Below are positions 38,778 to 47,568 of a DNA stretch of 54,460 bases, one piece after another. The first letter of the stretch is position 1, and each line of letters starts with the position of its first letter. Below the pieces are notes generated by a model, which was not told the DNA's origin, searched no databases, and saw only the letters and a program-made list of their open reading frames with translations. The stretch is from IMG/VR virus record IMGVR_UViG_3300037088_000892, positions 1-54,460 of that record, one strand, 5' to 3'. Made by a program: the position numbers and the translations under genes. Source of the stretch: a virus.

Positions 38778-40685
38778 CTAACGGAATCGACCAGGAGTTC
38801 CCAGACGAGACAAAGAATGTCTGTCCAGCATAGATCCGGCGGACTTTCGAGCCAACTCTGCTTGATACGCAGCCGTCGGTCTCATAGTATAAGAAGCAGT
38901 CTTTTTCTGTTTTAGATAATACTGCCGATAGGAACCAGATGACTCGGAAGTAGATTGTACAATTTTATTAGCAACCATTCCACCACTGGTCATAAAATCA
39001 GTAGCCAAATAAACAGCTCGAGCAAAAGCATCGGAAAGATCATCATGATGACCTTTTAGCTCAGGGGCTTGAACAGAAATCATATATTTAGAATGAATTA
39101 CAGCCTGAAGTCTTAACATCTCAGTAATCAAAGGCAAATCTTTAGACATTTTTCCATCAATAAGATGAGGCTCGTCTTCGGGAATTCTTAATGTCGCATC
39201 TAACATCTTTGTCATTAAATTTTGATAGATCTTTGAATTAAATTCCCTACTACAATGAACAGACTCTATTTGTTTATACCCTTTATCATGAAGAACAGGA
39301 AGCATTGCCAATCCATAATATTGGTCCATCATACCCTTACAAATAAAGAATTTGCTGGCACACTCCGCAATCCATTTAGCCATTTCATCTGGTTGAAAAT
39401 GTTCCTTGCCTTCATCTGAAGCGTACCTAACATCAATAAAATCTAACTCAATAAAATCTCGCAAAGCCCCATCAACAGATTGTTTAGCTATATGGCAAAT
39501 TGCAATAGCCGTACCGTCATTTTTAAGACCAACGTCAATTCCCATAAAATGAGGTATTCGAGCATAACTCATTTTTTTAGCTTTAAGATTTGGTACGATA
39601 TTTACTCTGAGAATTTGCTCATTATCAATCCATGCTGAAACACGATCGCTAAACTGAGCCCCGTACTCACACATATAAGAAATCGGATTATCGATGTAAG
39701 CCGATCGCAAAGCTTTAGGAGATAGGGTATAATCAACCTCCCAGGTCGGCGCCTGTATCATTAATAAATTGGTACATTCCTTATCCATGGATTTCTGATA
39801 AAGTTCATAAAACTTTCCTGTCCTGGCGGCAGGAGAAGAAATACAAATAATACGTCCATCAGGTTCCCCGTCCGGGCGATTAAACCTTATAATGGAAGGC
39901 GTAACTGCATTATAGATTTCTTCATCCGATTTATCCACGGAGCTGTCACTCTCGAAGAAATAAGCCATTTCATCCATGACTGCAATAATATTATTGTGTC
40001 CACGGAGACCTCTGCCACTACAAGGAGCTGCAACAATTCGCAACGATGGCCGGCCACTTTCCCCGTATTTATCTATATCACGTTGAGTGCTTAACTGCAT
40101 ATAACTGAGTGTGGGCTTATTTCTAAATTTTCGGAAATAATCGGAGCTTTCAAGATGACCTGCAATCCTTCGGAAAAGTTCCGAAGCCTGTTCTTGGTTC
40201 GTAGCAAGGCAGGAAATTCGTATCTCATCATCAGGCATGACCCCATAATATTCCTGGGGACTGACTTTTTTCAAAAGTTTATATGTTTCGTAAGCAACCA
40301 AGACAGCAATACTGCTTGTTTTTAAACCACGGCGCCCAATAACAAGATGGAGATTAGATCGACTTTTTTTAGGGTCACCTGTGACTTCATTAACATTACA
40401 GCGACCCTCATTATATAAGAAATTTAAATACTCTACTTCTGTAAAATGGTAACGATCCTGTTCATTGAACTTATCCTTAATTCGGATTCTTTTTTCGGTG
40501 TTATCCAGAGGAATATTGTAATAACAATTGAAGATGAATTTCTGAACAGGAAAAAGAGGAGGAATACCTGCAGTACCAAGACCGAGGCCCCATGGAGCCT
40601 CAGCAAATTCAATAATGTTCCGCTCTGTATCATCCTTTAACTTAGCAGAGTTTATAAAGGTAGTACATAGATCAGAAATACTCAT
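38778..40685 (-). CDS. terL: Terminase large subunit (packaging ATPase and nuclease)
   Basis: This 635-residue motor protein would power DNA translocation into the prohead and cut the concatemer. The ATPase domain has a deviant Walker A GRRGLKTS (117-124), of the arginine-rich terminase form, and Walker B IIAVMDE (233-239), with a coupling-motif candidate ICISSP (280-285). The RNase H-like nuclease domain has MGIDVGLKNDG (381-391) and HHDDLSDAF (546-554), which supply metal-binding aspartates. Length is normal for the family. The start at ATG 40685 has only an A-rich leader and no Shine-Dalgarno, 16 nt after the preceding stop. It is followed by fibre genes and preceded by a small gene in the position where small terminases often lie. 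Confidence 0.95.
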   Translation of the reverse strand: MSISDLCTTFINSAKLKDDTERNIIEFAEAPWGLGLGTAGIPPLFPVQKFIFNCYYNIPLDNTEKRIRIKDKFNEQDRYHFTEVEYLNFLYNEGRCNVNEVTGDPKKSRSNLHLVIGRRGLKTSSIAVLVAYETYKLLKKVSPQEYYGVMPDDEIRISCLATNQEQASELFRRIAGHLESSDYFRKFRNKPTLSYMQLSTQRDIDKYGESGRPSLRIVAAPCSGRGLRGHNNIIAVMDEMAYFFESDSSVDKSDEEIYNAVTPSIIRFNRPDGEPDGRIICISSPAARTGKFYELYQKSMDKECTNLLMIQAPTWEVDYTLSPKALRSAYIDNPISYMCEYGAQFSDRVSAWIDNEQILRVNIVPNLKAKKMSYARIPHFMGIDVGLKNDGTAIAICHIAKQSVDGALRDFIELDFIDVRYASDEGKEHFQPDEMAKWIAECASKFFICKGMMDQYYGLAMLPVLHDKGYKQIESVHCSREFNSKIYQNLMTKMLDATLRIPEDEPHLIDGKMSKDLPLITEMLRLQAVIHSKYMISVQAPELKGHHDDLSDAFARAVYLATDFMTSGGMVANKIVQSTSESSGSYRQYYLKQKKTASYTMRPTAAYQAELARKSAGSMLDRHSLSRLGTPGRFR

Positions 40686-40701
40686 TTTATTTTATTTCTA
40701 T

Positions 40702-41232
40702 TTACATAACTGTTTTAGCAAGCTTTTCGGCCTTCAACTCCCAGCCTTCGAGATTCTTCTTAAAAGCATGAAAAAACATCTCCCTATATTCCGCAGGGAT
40801 TTTTATTTCATCGAATGTATTGGATATTATTTGTAAAAACAATTTAAATACTTCTCGAAACTTAGGGCCTCTAAGATCCAAATCACTTGAAGTCCCTACC
40901 AGGGCCTGCTTCTGAATAAGGGTTTCAGACATGTATTTTAAAAGAGTTCCGCGTTTCAAAGAGATAAAAGAAGTATCCTTACCATCTCTACCCTTTTTAA
41001 CACGAAGGTCTTTCAAAGAATTCTGTTCTTCTGCCAGACCCATTAGAACTGTTTTCAAGACCGTGTCAGGAGAATCATCATCTCTAATGGCAATACAAAT
41101 CTCGTCATTAGACAGCTCCTCAGCAGGCGTGACAGAAACCTCTTCAAGTGTGGTAGGGACCGAAATCATATCCGGTCCTTTCACAGCTTCAAGAATATCG
41201 AGATTTAACTGACTAATTTGTGTTGTCGCCAT
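40702..41232 (-). CDS. Hypothetical protein, possible small terminase
   Basis: This 176-residue protein starts at ATG 41232, seven bases behind AGG. It is acidic at the N-terminus (TLEEVSVTPAEELSNDE) and helical and basic toward the C-terminus (FDEIKIPAEYREMFFHAFKK, LEGWELKAEKLAKTV). No clear helix-turn-helix motif is visible, so a TerS role rests only on its place immediately upstream of the large terminase and on its size. It may instead be a head-assembly accessory. I do not recognise the family. Confidence 0.6.
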   Translation of the reverse strand: MATTQISQLNLDILEAVKGPDMISVPTTLEEVSVTPAEELSNDEICIAIRDDDSPDTVLKTVLMGLAEEQNSLKDLRVKKGRDGKDTSFISLKRGTLLKYMSETLIQKQALVGTSSDLDLRGPKFREVFKLFLQIISNTFDEIKIPAEYREMFFHAFKKNLEGWELKAEKLAKTVM

Positions 41233-41239
41233 AACTTAC

Positions 41240-42790
41240 CTACCCACTTATGGTTACGTCGAGACCTGAGCGATGATTTAAATCACCAATGTCTAAATTA
41301 CCTTCAACAACAGGACTCAAATCAATGTCGATATCTCCACTATTCGAACCTTCAAAAAAGCTCAGTATTTCCTGACTCTTAGCTTCAATAGTCTTAGGAT
41401 CAGGAAGAGTCTCTTTTTTCTTAAGTTCAGGAGCTTTTTCTTTTTCAACTTTAACTGGAGCATTAGCTTTTACGCCAATAGGTGAAGCATTGAAAGCAGT
41501 CAAAGCACTGGCCAAAACATTTTTTGCCTGGTCGATCGGGAGTTTACTTGCAAGCATTTGAGCCACATTTCTGATACTATCACCTTTTCTCAAAGATTCT
41601 AATGCAGAAGCCTGATGCTCAGAAGTAACAGGTTTTCCTGTAAGATTATAGAAATAACCTTGCTGACCGATCGAACGAGCTGATTTCTCTTTAACTTCTT
41701 CTTCCTCTTTAATAGGATTCTTTTTTCCAAGTTTCTTCAGTTCTTCTCCAATAGAATCAGGAATCTCATTCGCAGTAACAAGTTTATCCACATTCTCAGG
41801 AATAAGACCGTCAGTAGATATTACCATGGCAAGATATTTTGCAGATTGTTTTAGATCTTCAACAGCATACTTTTTCCCAAGCATCTCTTTAAGATCGCTA
41901 CGAGACTTTCCTTTTGCTAGCTGTTCCCGAGCAAAAGTAATAATTGGTCGAACAGTCTTAAACCCAAGTTCTTCTTTAACAAGTTTATCGATATTAGCAA
42001 GCTTCTCGCCTTTTAAATTCAATTCCTTGTTAGCAACCTCAGCACTGATCTTTACAGGGCCTTTAGCAACCTTAGTTGTCGCCTCTTTAATTTTAACATG
42101 CAAGAAAGCCTGACGGAGAGATTCTTTTGAATCAATAATAAAATCTTTACTGATTCGACCAGCTTCTACCAGATGAGTCTTATACTGAGCAAAAAGATCC
42201 TCATTATAGGTGACACTTGCTACTACATTCTTACGAAACTTTGAAGCCAATAAACTAATAACGTCGCCATTAACCTTACTTGCATTGACTACAATTTCAC
42301 GAGCAAGACGGGTACGGTGGAGCTTCAAAAATTCTTCAGCTTCTCGAGCTGAAGAAAAGGCAGAAGCATCGATATAAACATTACCCAATAAGCCTTGTTC
42401 ACTTGAAAGCTTTCCAAGGGCCTCTTTAGCCTTTAGGATACTATCTGATGAATGTCGAGAACGTAGATGGTCAACAAAGTTCTTGCCCTTGTATCCAAGC
42501 ATCATAGCTTGTTTGGCATCACGAACAACCTCGTCAACTACTTCGGTATCTTTCTTCTCTTCCTTAGCATAACATGCAAGGGGCTGAGCTCCTGTATTAG
42601 GAACAAGATTAATACCTGTGCTCTCTTTAGTTCCCCAAAGATCTGCAAGCTTGGGAAGAACCCGAACTGAATTATTATCAGAGGGGTAATTATCGTAAGA
42701 AGCAGGATCCGGGGTCAACCAATCATGATTTACCACAGAAGGATACGTCGGATTTGTACCAATGATATCTTGGGGAAGATCGCCTAACAT
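41240..42790 (-). CDS. Hypothetical structural or morphogenesis protein
   Basis: This 516-residue protein starts at ATG 42790, eight bases behind AAGGAG. The first 70 residues are Pro/Asn-rich and low in helix (PTYPSVVNHDWLTPDPASYD). The rest is predicted mostly helical and Lys/Glu-rich, with repeating segments of about 50 residues (QAMMLGYKGKNFVDHLRSRH, ITFAREQLAKGKSRSDLKEM, ASALESLRKGDSIRNVAQML) that look like degenerate helical repeats, then a charged linker and an acidic tail (SGDIDIDLSPVVEGNLDIGD). It may be a scaffold, internal head protein or neck protein. I do not recognise a family. No portal-like sequence is evident here or elsewhere in the window. Confidence 0.65.
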   Translation of the reverse strand: MLGDLPQDIIGTNPTYPSVVNHDWLTPDPASYDNYPSDNNSVRVLPKLADLWGTKESTGINLVPNTGAQPLACYAKEEKKDTEVVDEVVRDAKQAMMLGYKGKNFVDHLRSRHSSDSILKAKEALGKLSSEQGLLGNVYIDASAFSSAREAEEFLKLHRTRLAREIVVNASKVNGDVISLLASKFRKNVVASVTYNEDLFAQYKTHLVEAGRISKDFIIDSKESLRQAFLHVKIKEATTKVAKGPVKISAEVANKELNLKGEKLANIDKLVKEELGFKTVRPIITFAREQLAKGKSRSDLKEMLGKKYAVEDLKQSAKYLAMVISTDGLIPENVDKLVTANEIPDSIGEELKKLGKKNPIKEEEEVKEKSARSIGQQGYFYNLTGKPVTSEHQASALESLRKGDSIRNVAQMLASKLPIDQAKNVLASALTAFNASPIGVKANAPVKVEKEKAPELKKKETLPDPKTIEAKSQEILSFFEGSNSGDIDIDLSPVVEGNLDIGDLNHRSGLDVTISG

Positions 42791-42806
42791 ATTAAGACTC
42801 CTTTTT

Positions 42807-43364
42807 TTAATTTCGAAAATATTTAACCAGAGACTGTTTTACTGCAGAGGCTAAAACCTGACTACCGTGAGCTTTTTTCTCATTGTCTTCTGGTTTATTT
42901 TCGTCTTCAAGGGTAACTATATCCTCTGAGTTAATGTCATCATCTATGGCCGGTGTTTCCTCAACTTTATCTACAGCATCATCCTTCTCTTTAATAAGCT
43001 CTTTAACCTCAGAATCCTTCTCGGCATTCCAACGAGGATTAGTAAGCTCATCTGCAATACAATCAGCAACATTACTCAACGAATGAACTGACGTATTAAT
43101 CGCCTGCTTGATCTCATTGACTGGAATAACATAGCCAATGCCTCCAAGTTTTCCATCAGGGCTTATTTCAGGGCTTTTTACACGAGAGAATTCATTAAGA
43201 GCTGAAGTTAACGTACCTAAAGCAATACTAACATTATGGAGAATATGCTTCAGATGCTTTAATTTCTTAGGATTGTACGTAAAATCCTCAGGGATCTCAC
43301 GTCGAAGGGAAGCCCCTGCAGTCTTCATTAATTCTGGATTATCTGTAAATCTCTGTCGTGCCAT
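42807..43364 (-). CDS. Hypothetical protein, helical with acidic tail
   Basis: This 185-residue protein begins at ATG 43364, nine bases behind AAGGA. The first 110 residues contain long helices (LKHLKHILHNVSIALGTLTS, VNEIKQAINTSVHSLSNVAD). Residues about 118-165 are very acidic and likely disordered (EETPAIDDDINSEDIVTLED), and the final segment is a helix (SQVLASAVKQSLVKYF). This layout would fit a head-assembly chaperone or scaffold, but that is only a guess from composition and from neighbours near the terminase. No family recognised. Confidence 0.62.
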   Translation of the reverse strand: MARQRFTDNPELMKTAGASLRREIPEDFTYNPKKLKHLKHILHNVSIALGTLTSALNEFSRVKSPEISPDGKLGGIGYVIPVNEIKQAINTSVHSLSNVADCIADELTNPRWNAEKDSEVKELIKEKDDAVDKVEETPAIDDDINSEDIVTLEDENKPEDNEKKAHGSQVLASAVKQSLVKYFRN

Positions 43365-43375
43365 ATTAATGGTCC

Positions 43376-43654
43376 TTATATTTTAAGAGGCTGTTTAGTG
43401 TCTGGATTAAAAAGACGTTCTATAACAACTTTCCCGTTTGTATCCTCACTAATTCTCCATAAGTCCTTTTCGGCCTTATGTACCAAGGTATCAGTGCTTA
43501 CTCGAAAAAAACTCGAAAGGTCACTTAAGGATGCAACCTTAATCTTATTACCATTAAGATATTCATCCATACCACAAGCTTCTACTTCATGCTTGATCGA
43601 ATTAGCATCTTTCGAAAGAGTCTCATACATCATATCCCAGGTAGGTTCTTCCAT
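43376..43654 (-). CDS. Small hypothetical protein
   Basis: This 92-residue protein has a good AAAGGAGAT site eight bases before ATG 43654. It contains ASLSDLSSFFRVSTDTLVHK, which could be a helix-turn-helix-like segment, followed by DLWRISEDTNGKVVIERLFN, a beta hairpin typical of winged or virion-associated small proteins. It is closely spaced (11-12 nt) with both neighbours, so it is probably in the same unit. The function is unknown. Confidence 0.62.
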   Translation of the reverse strand: MEEPTWDMMYETLSKDANSIKHEVEACGMDEYLNGNKIKVASLSDLSSFFRVSTDTLVHKAEKDLWRISEDTNGKVVIERLFNPDTKQPLKI

Positions 43655-43666
43655 AAAATATCTCCT

Positions 43667-44230
43667 TTAAAGTCCGTCCGGCCATCCACCGATGTCTCCT
43701 CCAGTAGGAGGCTCTTCACATTCCAGACCATCAGGATCAGGGCCGTCACCCCTCGGTTTAACATCTGTAACAATAGGATCATGAGGGGCACTAAAATCCC
43801 CTTTACCTATATCTATATCTCTAACAGGTCTTTCCCCCTGCCTGGGGATATCATCTCGTACCATGTCGTAATTATCGTAAAGACCTTCTAAACTTTCAAG
43901 AATCTCTTCCGTTCCAGATGGAACTTCATTATCGTAATAATAAGTTACCTGTTCTGGAGGATTTTCAATTTCAGATAAAATTAACCGAGTTGCTATCACC
44001 CTCAAACTATCAGCTGTCTTTTTCCAAGGAAACCCAGGATCCTGGTAGATCCGTTCCCATTGTTTAAGAGCACTCTTCATCTTTAGAATTTCACCCTCAT
44101 CCTCCTCGGTTTCCAATAACTTACGTATATCATCTGGAGGAGTGTTCATATAAACGTTAGCGTCTTCCTTACCTGGAACATTACTTCCAGAGGGAGGGTG
44201 AAAGATTGAATCTGCTAATTTACGCAACAA
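43667..44230 (-). CDS. Hypothetical protein, first gene of leftward morphogenesis unit
   Basis: The 187-residue frame starts at TTG 44230, seven bases behind AAAAGGA; no ATG is available upstream. The N-terminal half is helical (DDIRKLLETEEDEGEILKMK, ALKQWERIYQDPGFPWKKTA). The C-terminal 60 residues are rich in Asp, Gly and Pro (VRDIDIGKGDFSAPHDPIVT, DGLECEEPPTGGDIGGWPDG) and likely disordered. It is the leader gene of the run ending at terminase and lies beside a divergent intergenic region with the recurring motif. The family is not recognised. Confidence 0.6.
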   Translation of the reverse strand: MLRKLADSIFHPPSGSNVPGKEDANVYMNTPPDDIRKLLETEEDEGEILKMKSALKQWERIYQDPGFPWKKTADSLRVIATRLILSEIENPPEQVTYYYDNEVPSGTEEILESLEGLYDNYDMVRDDIPRQGERPVRDIDIGKGDFSAPHDPIVTDVKPRGDGPDPDGLECEEPPTGGDIGGWPDGL

Positions 44231-44275
44231 ATAATAGTCCTTTTAAAGGAAAGACAACTTGGAGAAATGGTTTGT

Positions 44276-44289
44276 ATTAAAAGATAATT
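44276..44289 (-). promoter_or_regulatory. Recurring motif, leftward arm of divergent region
   Basis: The minus strand reads AATTATCTTTTAAT, one mismatch from the 12074 and 20769 sites, about 46 nt before the TTG start at 44230. It shares the 263-nt divergent region 44231-44493 with a plus-strand variant. Confidence 0.4.
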
Positions 44290-44333
44290 AAGTTTATGTT
44301 TCAATTGGACATGTACTATAAATGGATCCTTTT

Positions 44334-44347
44334 AATAATCTATCAAT
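44334..44347 (+). promoter_or_regulatory. Recurring motif variant, rightward arm
   Basis: The plus strand reads AATAATCTATCAAT, 12 of 14 matches to the other sites, in the direction of the rightward genes. It lies about 14 nt before the structured leader at 44361-44442. TATAAATG at 44318-44325 is another possible promoter element. Confidence 0.3.
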
Positions 44348-44360
44348 ATTCTTTATTTTA

Positions 44361-44442
44361 GTGAGCCGAAGTATGCAGGCCAGAAAAGCATACGAGGGTG
44401 AGTCCCCTTTCAAGACTCGAGCAGAAGATCCTACTGCTTTTT
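44361..44442 (+). ncRNA. Structured leader RNA candidate with terminal U-tract hairpin
   Basis: Three successive stem-loops precede the start at 44494: GTATGC/GCATAC (44371-44376 with 44388-44393), GAGTC/GACTC (44400-44404 with 44414-44418) and AGCAG/CTGCT (44420-44424 with 44434-44438). The last is followed by TTTT. This looks like a leader with a weak terminator. The stems are short, so it could be chance. Confidence 0.35.
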
Positions 44443-44493
44443 AAAACGGATCAAAACAGGTTGACGATGAAACGTCACCAGAAGGAGTCCATT

Positions 44494-45522
44494 ATGGATA
44501 CCGTATCTTTCCCCACATTTGAGTCCCGCGTTCAGCAAGCTTCAAAACTTCTCAAGATCAAAGAATCTGATTTCCTGCAAGCCTTAAAAATTGAATTTGG
44601 TATTGAACCAGATGCGGATGGACTTGCACTTCTCGACGCTGAGACCACAACGGAAGACATAATCCTTAATACTTTTAAGGATTACACTTACCCTAAACTT
44701 GCTAGATTAGCTCTGGCATCTATTTTAAAAGGCAAAGACCCTTTTAAAAAAACAGAGCCAAAAGCCGAGATCTCAAATGAAATAGACCCAAAACAACCTA
44801 GTCCATGGGTCCTCAACACAACAAACACGACCTCAAATTCCCCAGCCCTGGTCGTGGACGGAACTATCATAGCCAATAAATTCGTTGAACTTACAAAGGG
44901 TCTCCGCGATCCTAAACAAATGAAAGATCGAGAATTATTGGAAATGTATGATATGGACCGAGATTATGAAGTTGAACAAGAACTTCATCGTCGAGCTAAT
45001 TTCCAACACTTTATTGTATTAAAACCCTGTGGTTTAGTGTTCGACACACATAAAAGTGTGGGAAAGAAAGCTATTGATATCGAAATGAGTTTAGATCTTC
45101 TCAAAAGATCCCGCCGAATGGTTAACCCCTCTATAGTTCGCCAAGGTGATGCCTTTGTTAATGTCTACCGCATTACGGAGCTCAATCCAGAAGATCAAAT
45201 CATTGAGATTTGTCCTTTCTGTGGCAGTTCTTTATACAAAGGATATTGTGAAGAATGCAATTCAGATTTTAGTGGCATGGACAGTAATATCAAAGCCTTT
45301 ATCAAACTTATTACTGGAATAAAAAGTTACGATAAATCCGATCGAAGAGCTATACTAGCAAGTGCCAGTAAAGGGCTCGAGGATCTTCGAAAAACATGGC
45401 CTCAAGCTGCTAAAAAATATGATGAATTGGTCCTTATAAATGATCTTCCTCGATTAATAGTCAGGAAGAACCTACCAAGTTCAAAACCAGCAGATCCTTT
45501 TCATGTTAAAGGTTTAGACTAA
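44494..45522 (+). CDS. Zinc-ribbon protein of unknown function
   Basis: I start at ATG 44494 (MDTVSFPTFESRVQQASKLL, 342 residues), with AGAAGGAG six bases upstream. A GTG at 44398 is inside a leader hairpin and lacks a binding site. The N-terminal 90 residues are helical. A low-complexity linker follows, then a domain with ELLEMYDMDRDYEVEQELHR and a region ending in a zinc ribbon: CPFCGSSLYKGYCEEC. A final helical domain includes AILASASKGLEDLRKTWPQA. The ribbon resembles that of the next gene (CPIHHKPFSKGRLCTEC), so the two proteins may be related or act together. The function is unknown. Confidence 0.7.
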   Translation: MDTVSFPTFESRVQQASKLLKIKESDFLQALKIEFGIEPDADGLALLDAETTTEDIILNTFKDYTYPKLARLALASILKGKDPFKKTEPKAEISNEIDPKQPSPWVLNTTNTTSNSPALVVDGTIIANKFVELTKGLRDPKQMKDRELLEMYDMDRDYEVEQELHRRANFQHFIVLKPCGLVFDTHKSVGKKAIDIEMSLDLLKRSRRMVNPSIVRQGDAFVNVYRITELNPEDQIIEICPFCGSSLYKGYCEECNSDFSGMDSNIKAFIKLITGIKSYDKSDRRAILASASKGLEDLRKTWPQAAKKYDELVLINDLPRLIVRKNLPSSKPADPFHVKGLD

Positions 45523-45530
45523 CTATAACA

Positions 45531-45550
45531 GGCTCCCTACGGAGGGAGCC
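45531..45550 (+). other. Strong intergenic RNA hairpin without U-tract
   Basis: GGCTCCCT and AGGGAGCC form a perfect 8-bp stem with an ACGG tetraloop, between the stop at 45522 and the start at 45576. No T-run follows, so it is more likely a processing or stability element than an intrinsic terminator. Confidence 0.55.
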
Positions 45551-45575
45551 ACCACTATATCAGAAAGGCAATCTT

Positions 45576-46811
45576 ATGTATAGAGATATATTAGGATTTT
45601 CTATAACTCCTTATATGCAAAGGGTTATGAATATCAATGGTTTCTTCGCATCTATTATGAGAGCAGAAAAAAAGACCAATGACAACGGCAAACTTCCCCC
45701 AGGAATACCTATCCCAGTTCTCCCAGTCGACTTTTTAAAAGCTCATCCCGAGAACTGGATCGGAGGAGAAGGGTCTTATGTATGTCCAGTAGATTCCGAA
45801 TGGGGTATATGGTTTAACTGGACAATGAATAACCCTAATAATACTGCAGTACTATCTTCCGTTAAAGGCATGAATCCCCTCACAGGACAGAGGATCGAGG
45901 GTTATGGTATAGAAGAGTACCAGGACGAATGCCCAATACACCATAAGCCTTTTAGCAAAGGTAGACTATGCACTGAATGTGGGTTTAAATGGCCAGCTCA
46001 AAACTACCTTTCCCAACCAAATAAACTTTATCTCGATGGTTTCCTAACTCCTGAAGGAGTAAGACAGTTTTACTTCACCGAGGACATGGCGAAATCTGTT
46101 CCTGAACTTTGTATTGGAAAAGAAGATACAGTTCCAGCCTTTGGATTTTGTTTTTATAAACAAAAGGAATACACTCAAATATGGGAAGGTGGAAAGCACC
46201 ATAAAAATGAATTCCCTATAAATTTTGATTTTAGACAGTCCATTAGTGGCATTACTGGAATAGGTGGAGTTTATGGTTATCATGGCCCCTCTGGAGTACC
46301 TGGTTATCGTGGTGTACGAGGTATACACAGATGCAAGAGCCTAGAAAGTTCAGTGTTAGGGAGTGCATCATCTATGCCCTCAGAACCAGCAATTACTTAT
46401 ACCAGTTCAAGTGGTGGTCCTATCTGTGCTGGAGGTGCCAGTATAGGAGAATCTTTAAATATGGCCACTATGGATTCTTTTAGCACCTCTGAATCAAATA
46501 TAGAAGGTATTGCTTCTGCAAGTTGTTTTTATAGTTCAGCTGAACTTTCAAATGCAATGGTCCTCCCTCTACGTGAGAGAAGGGATTTCAGAGGAGAAGT
46601 AGGAATCGGAGCAGGTGCCCAAATAAAGCAACAGGTTGAAAAGAGTAAATTTACTGTTGAAAGTTGGGAAAATAAACCTACTGGGATAATTCGACTTTAC
46701 TTTATTTTTCAAGAAGAGTTCGAAAAATATGCTTCAGCAGGATTCAACAATCTCAAAGGAAATAAATTAGGCTATCTTGAAGGAATACCAGTAGGAGGAA
46801 ATCATGATTGA
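45576..46811 (+). CDS. Zinc-ribbon protein with short collagen-like segment, paired with VWA
   Basis: The start at ATG 45576 (411 residues) has AAAGG about eight bases upstream. Conserved-looking parts are MYRDILGFSITPYMQR, WIGGEGSYVCPVDSEWGIWF, a zinc ribbon CPIHH...CTEC (119-135) and a C-terminal domain with GEVGIGAGAQIKQQ and TGIIRLYFIFQEEFEKY. Residues 225-251 are nine uninterrupted Gly-X-Y triplets (GITGIGGVYGYHGPSGVPG and on). A Ser/Gly-rich stretch (SSSGGPICAGGASIGESLN) follows. The stop overlaps the start of the VWA gene by ATGA-type coupling, so the two products probably form a complex. I do not recognise a named family. Confidence 0.72.
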   Translation: MYRDILGFSITPYMQRVMNINGFFASIMRAEKKTNDNGKLPPGIPIPVLPVDFLKAHPENWIGGEGSYVCPVDSEWGIWFNWTMNNPNNTAVLSSVKGMNPLTGQRIEGYGIEEYQDECPIHHKPFSKGRLCTECGFKWPAQNYLSQPNKLYLDGFLTPEGVRQFYFTEDMAKSVPELCIGKEDTVPAFGFCFYKQKEYTQIWEGGKHHKNEFPINFDFRQSISGITGIGGVYGYHGPSGVPGYRGVRGIHRCKSLESSVLGSASSMPSEPAITYTSSSGGPICAGGASIGESLNMATMDSFSTSESNIEGIASASCFYSSAELSNAMVLPLRERRDFRGEVGIGAGAQIKQQVEKSKFTVESWENKPTGIIRLYFIFQEEFEKYASAGFNNLKGNKLGYLEGIPVGGNHD

Positions 46812-47511
46812 TATACTTTTTATTAGCGATATCACAGGCTCAATGTCGGGATTCATTACAGAGGCTCAAAATAAAATGAAAAATATTCTGAGTCAGCTCA
46901 CGTCCGAATTCAATGTCGATACTAAAGTTGGGCTATCTCTTTATCGAGATCATCCATCACAAGGGGATTCTTTTGTAACTGTAACTTTCGATTTAATGGA
47001 AATTAATATGATACAGGAAAAAATCGACCAAATAATTGTCGGAGGTGGCGGAGATTACCCTGAAGCAGTTCTTGATGGAATAATTGAAGGCATCAAATCA
47101 ATGAGCTGGAGAGAAGGTTCTAAAAGAATCGCTTTTCTAATAGGTGATGCTCCTCCCCATGGCATGGAAGGGCATAGAGATTATTGTACTTGTGGAAAAA
47201 CCTGGGGAGAAGCTATACAAGTAGCTGAAGAAAATAATGTGCCAATCTATTCAATCCCACTAACAACCAGCAAAGACGTTCTCGCATCATTCAAAACTTT
47301 ATCCACTTTTACAGGTGGAATGATGATTCAAACTGGGAATGCAATGGATGCCATAATAAAAACTTTACGAGAAGAATTTAACGATGCTTCCTTAGGGGCT
47401 AAGATCTTAGACATGATGTCGAAAGACACAACCCCAGAAGAAATATGCAAAATGTTAAATATAAATAGGGATAAATTATCTGAATTGGAAACTAAAACAT
47501 ACAGTTACTAA
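46804..47511 (+). CDS. von Willebrand factor A domain protein
   Basis: This 235-residue protein is almost entirely a VWA fold. The MIDAS metal site is visible as DITGSMS (D9, T11, S13), with a further acidic site in FLIGDAPPHGMEG. GGGGDYPEAVLDGIIEGIKS is the loop and helix seen in the VWA subgroup often linked to alpha-kinases and phage or TerY-like modules. The last 30 residues (TPEEICKMLNINRDKLSELE) form a small helical tail like a helix-turn-helix. The start overlaps the stop of the zinc-ribbon gene, indicating coupling. VWA domains bind protein partners through a divalent cation. The partner is probably the preceding gene's product. Biological role unknown. Confidence 0.88.
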   Translation: MIDILFISDITGSMSGFITEAQNKMKNILSQLTSEFNVDTKVGLSLYRDHPSQGDSFVTVTFDLMEINMIQEKIDQIIVGGGGDYPEAVLDGIIEGIKSMSWREGSKRIAFLIGDAPPHGMEGHRDYCTCGKTWGEAIQVAEENNVPIYSIPLTTSKDVLASFKTLSTFTGGMMIQTGNAMDAIIKTLREEFNDASLGAKILDMMSKDTTPEEICKMLNINRDKLSELETKTYSY

Positions 47512-47530
47512 ACTGTAATTATCAACAAAT

Positions 47531-47568
47531 AAATCCTCTTTATTGTATAATTATAATAAGGAGGATTT
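47531..47568 (+). promoter_or_regulatory. Hairpin sequestering the ribosome binding site
   Basis: AAATCCTCTTTATT (47531-47544) pairs with AATAAGGAGGATTT (47555-47568) over 14 positions with one G-U pair. The right arm contains the full AAGGAGG site and ends at the base before the ATG at 47569. The loop holds TATAAT (47546-47551), which could also be a promoter -10 box. The hairpin may act as a translational switch or as a terminator for the VWA gene. Confidence 0.65.

Noticed and set aside
44398-44493. GTG-initiated extension of the zinc-ribbon gene
   Set aside because: The GTG lies inside a leader hairpin with no ribosome binding site, whereas ATG 44494 has AGAAGGAG at proper spacing.
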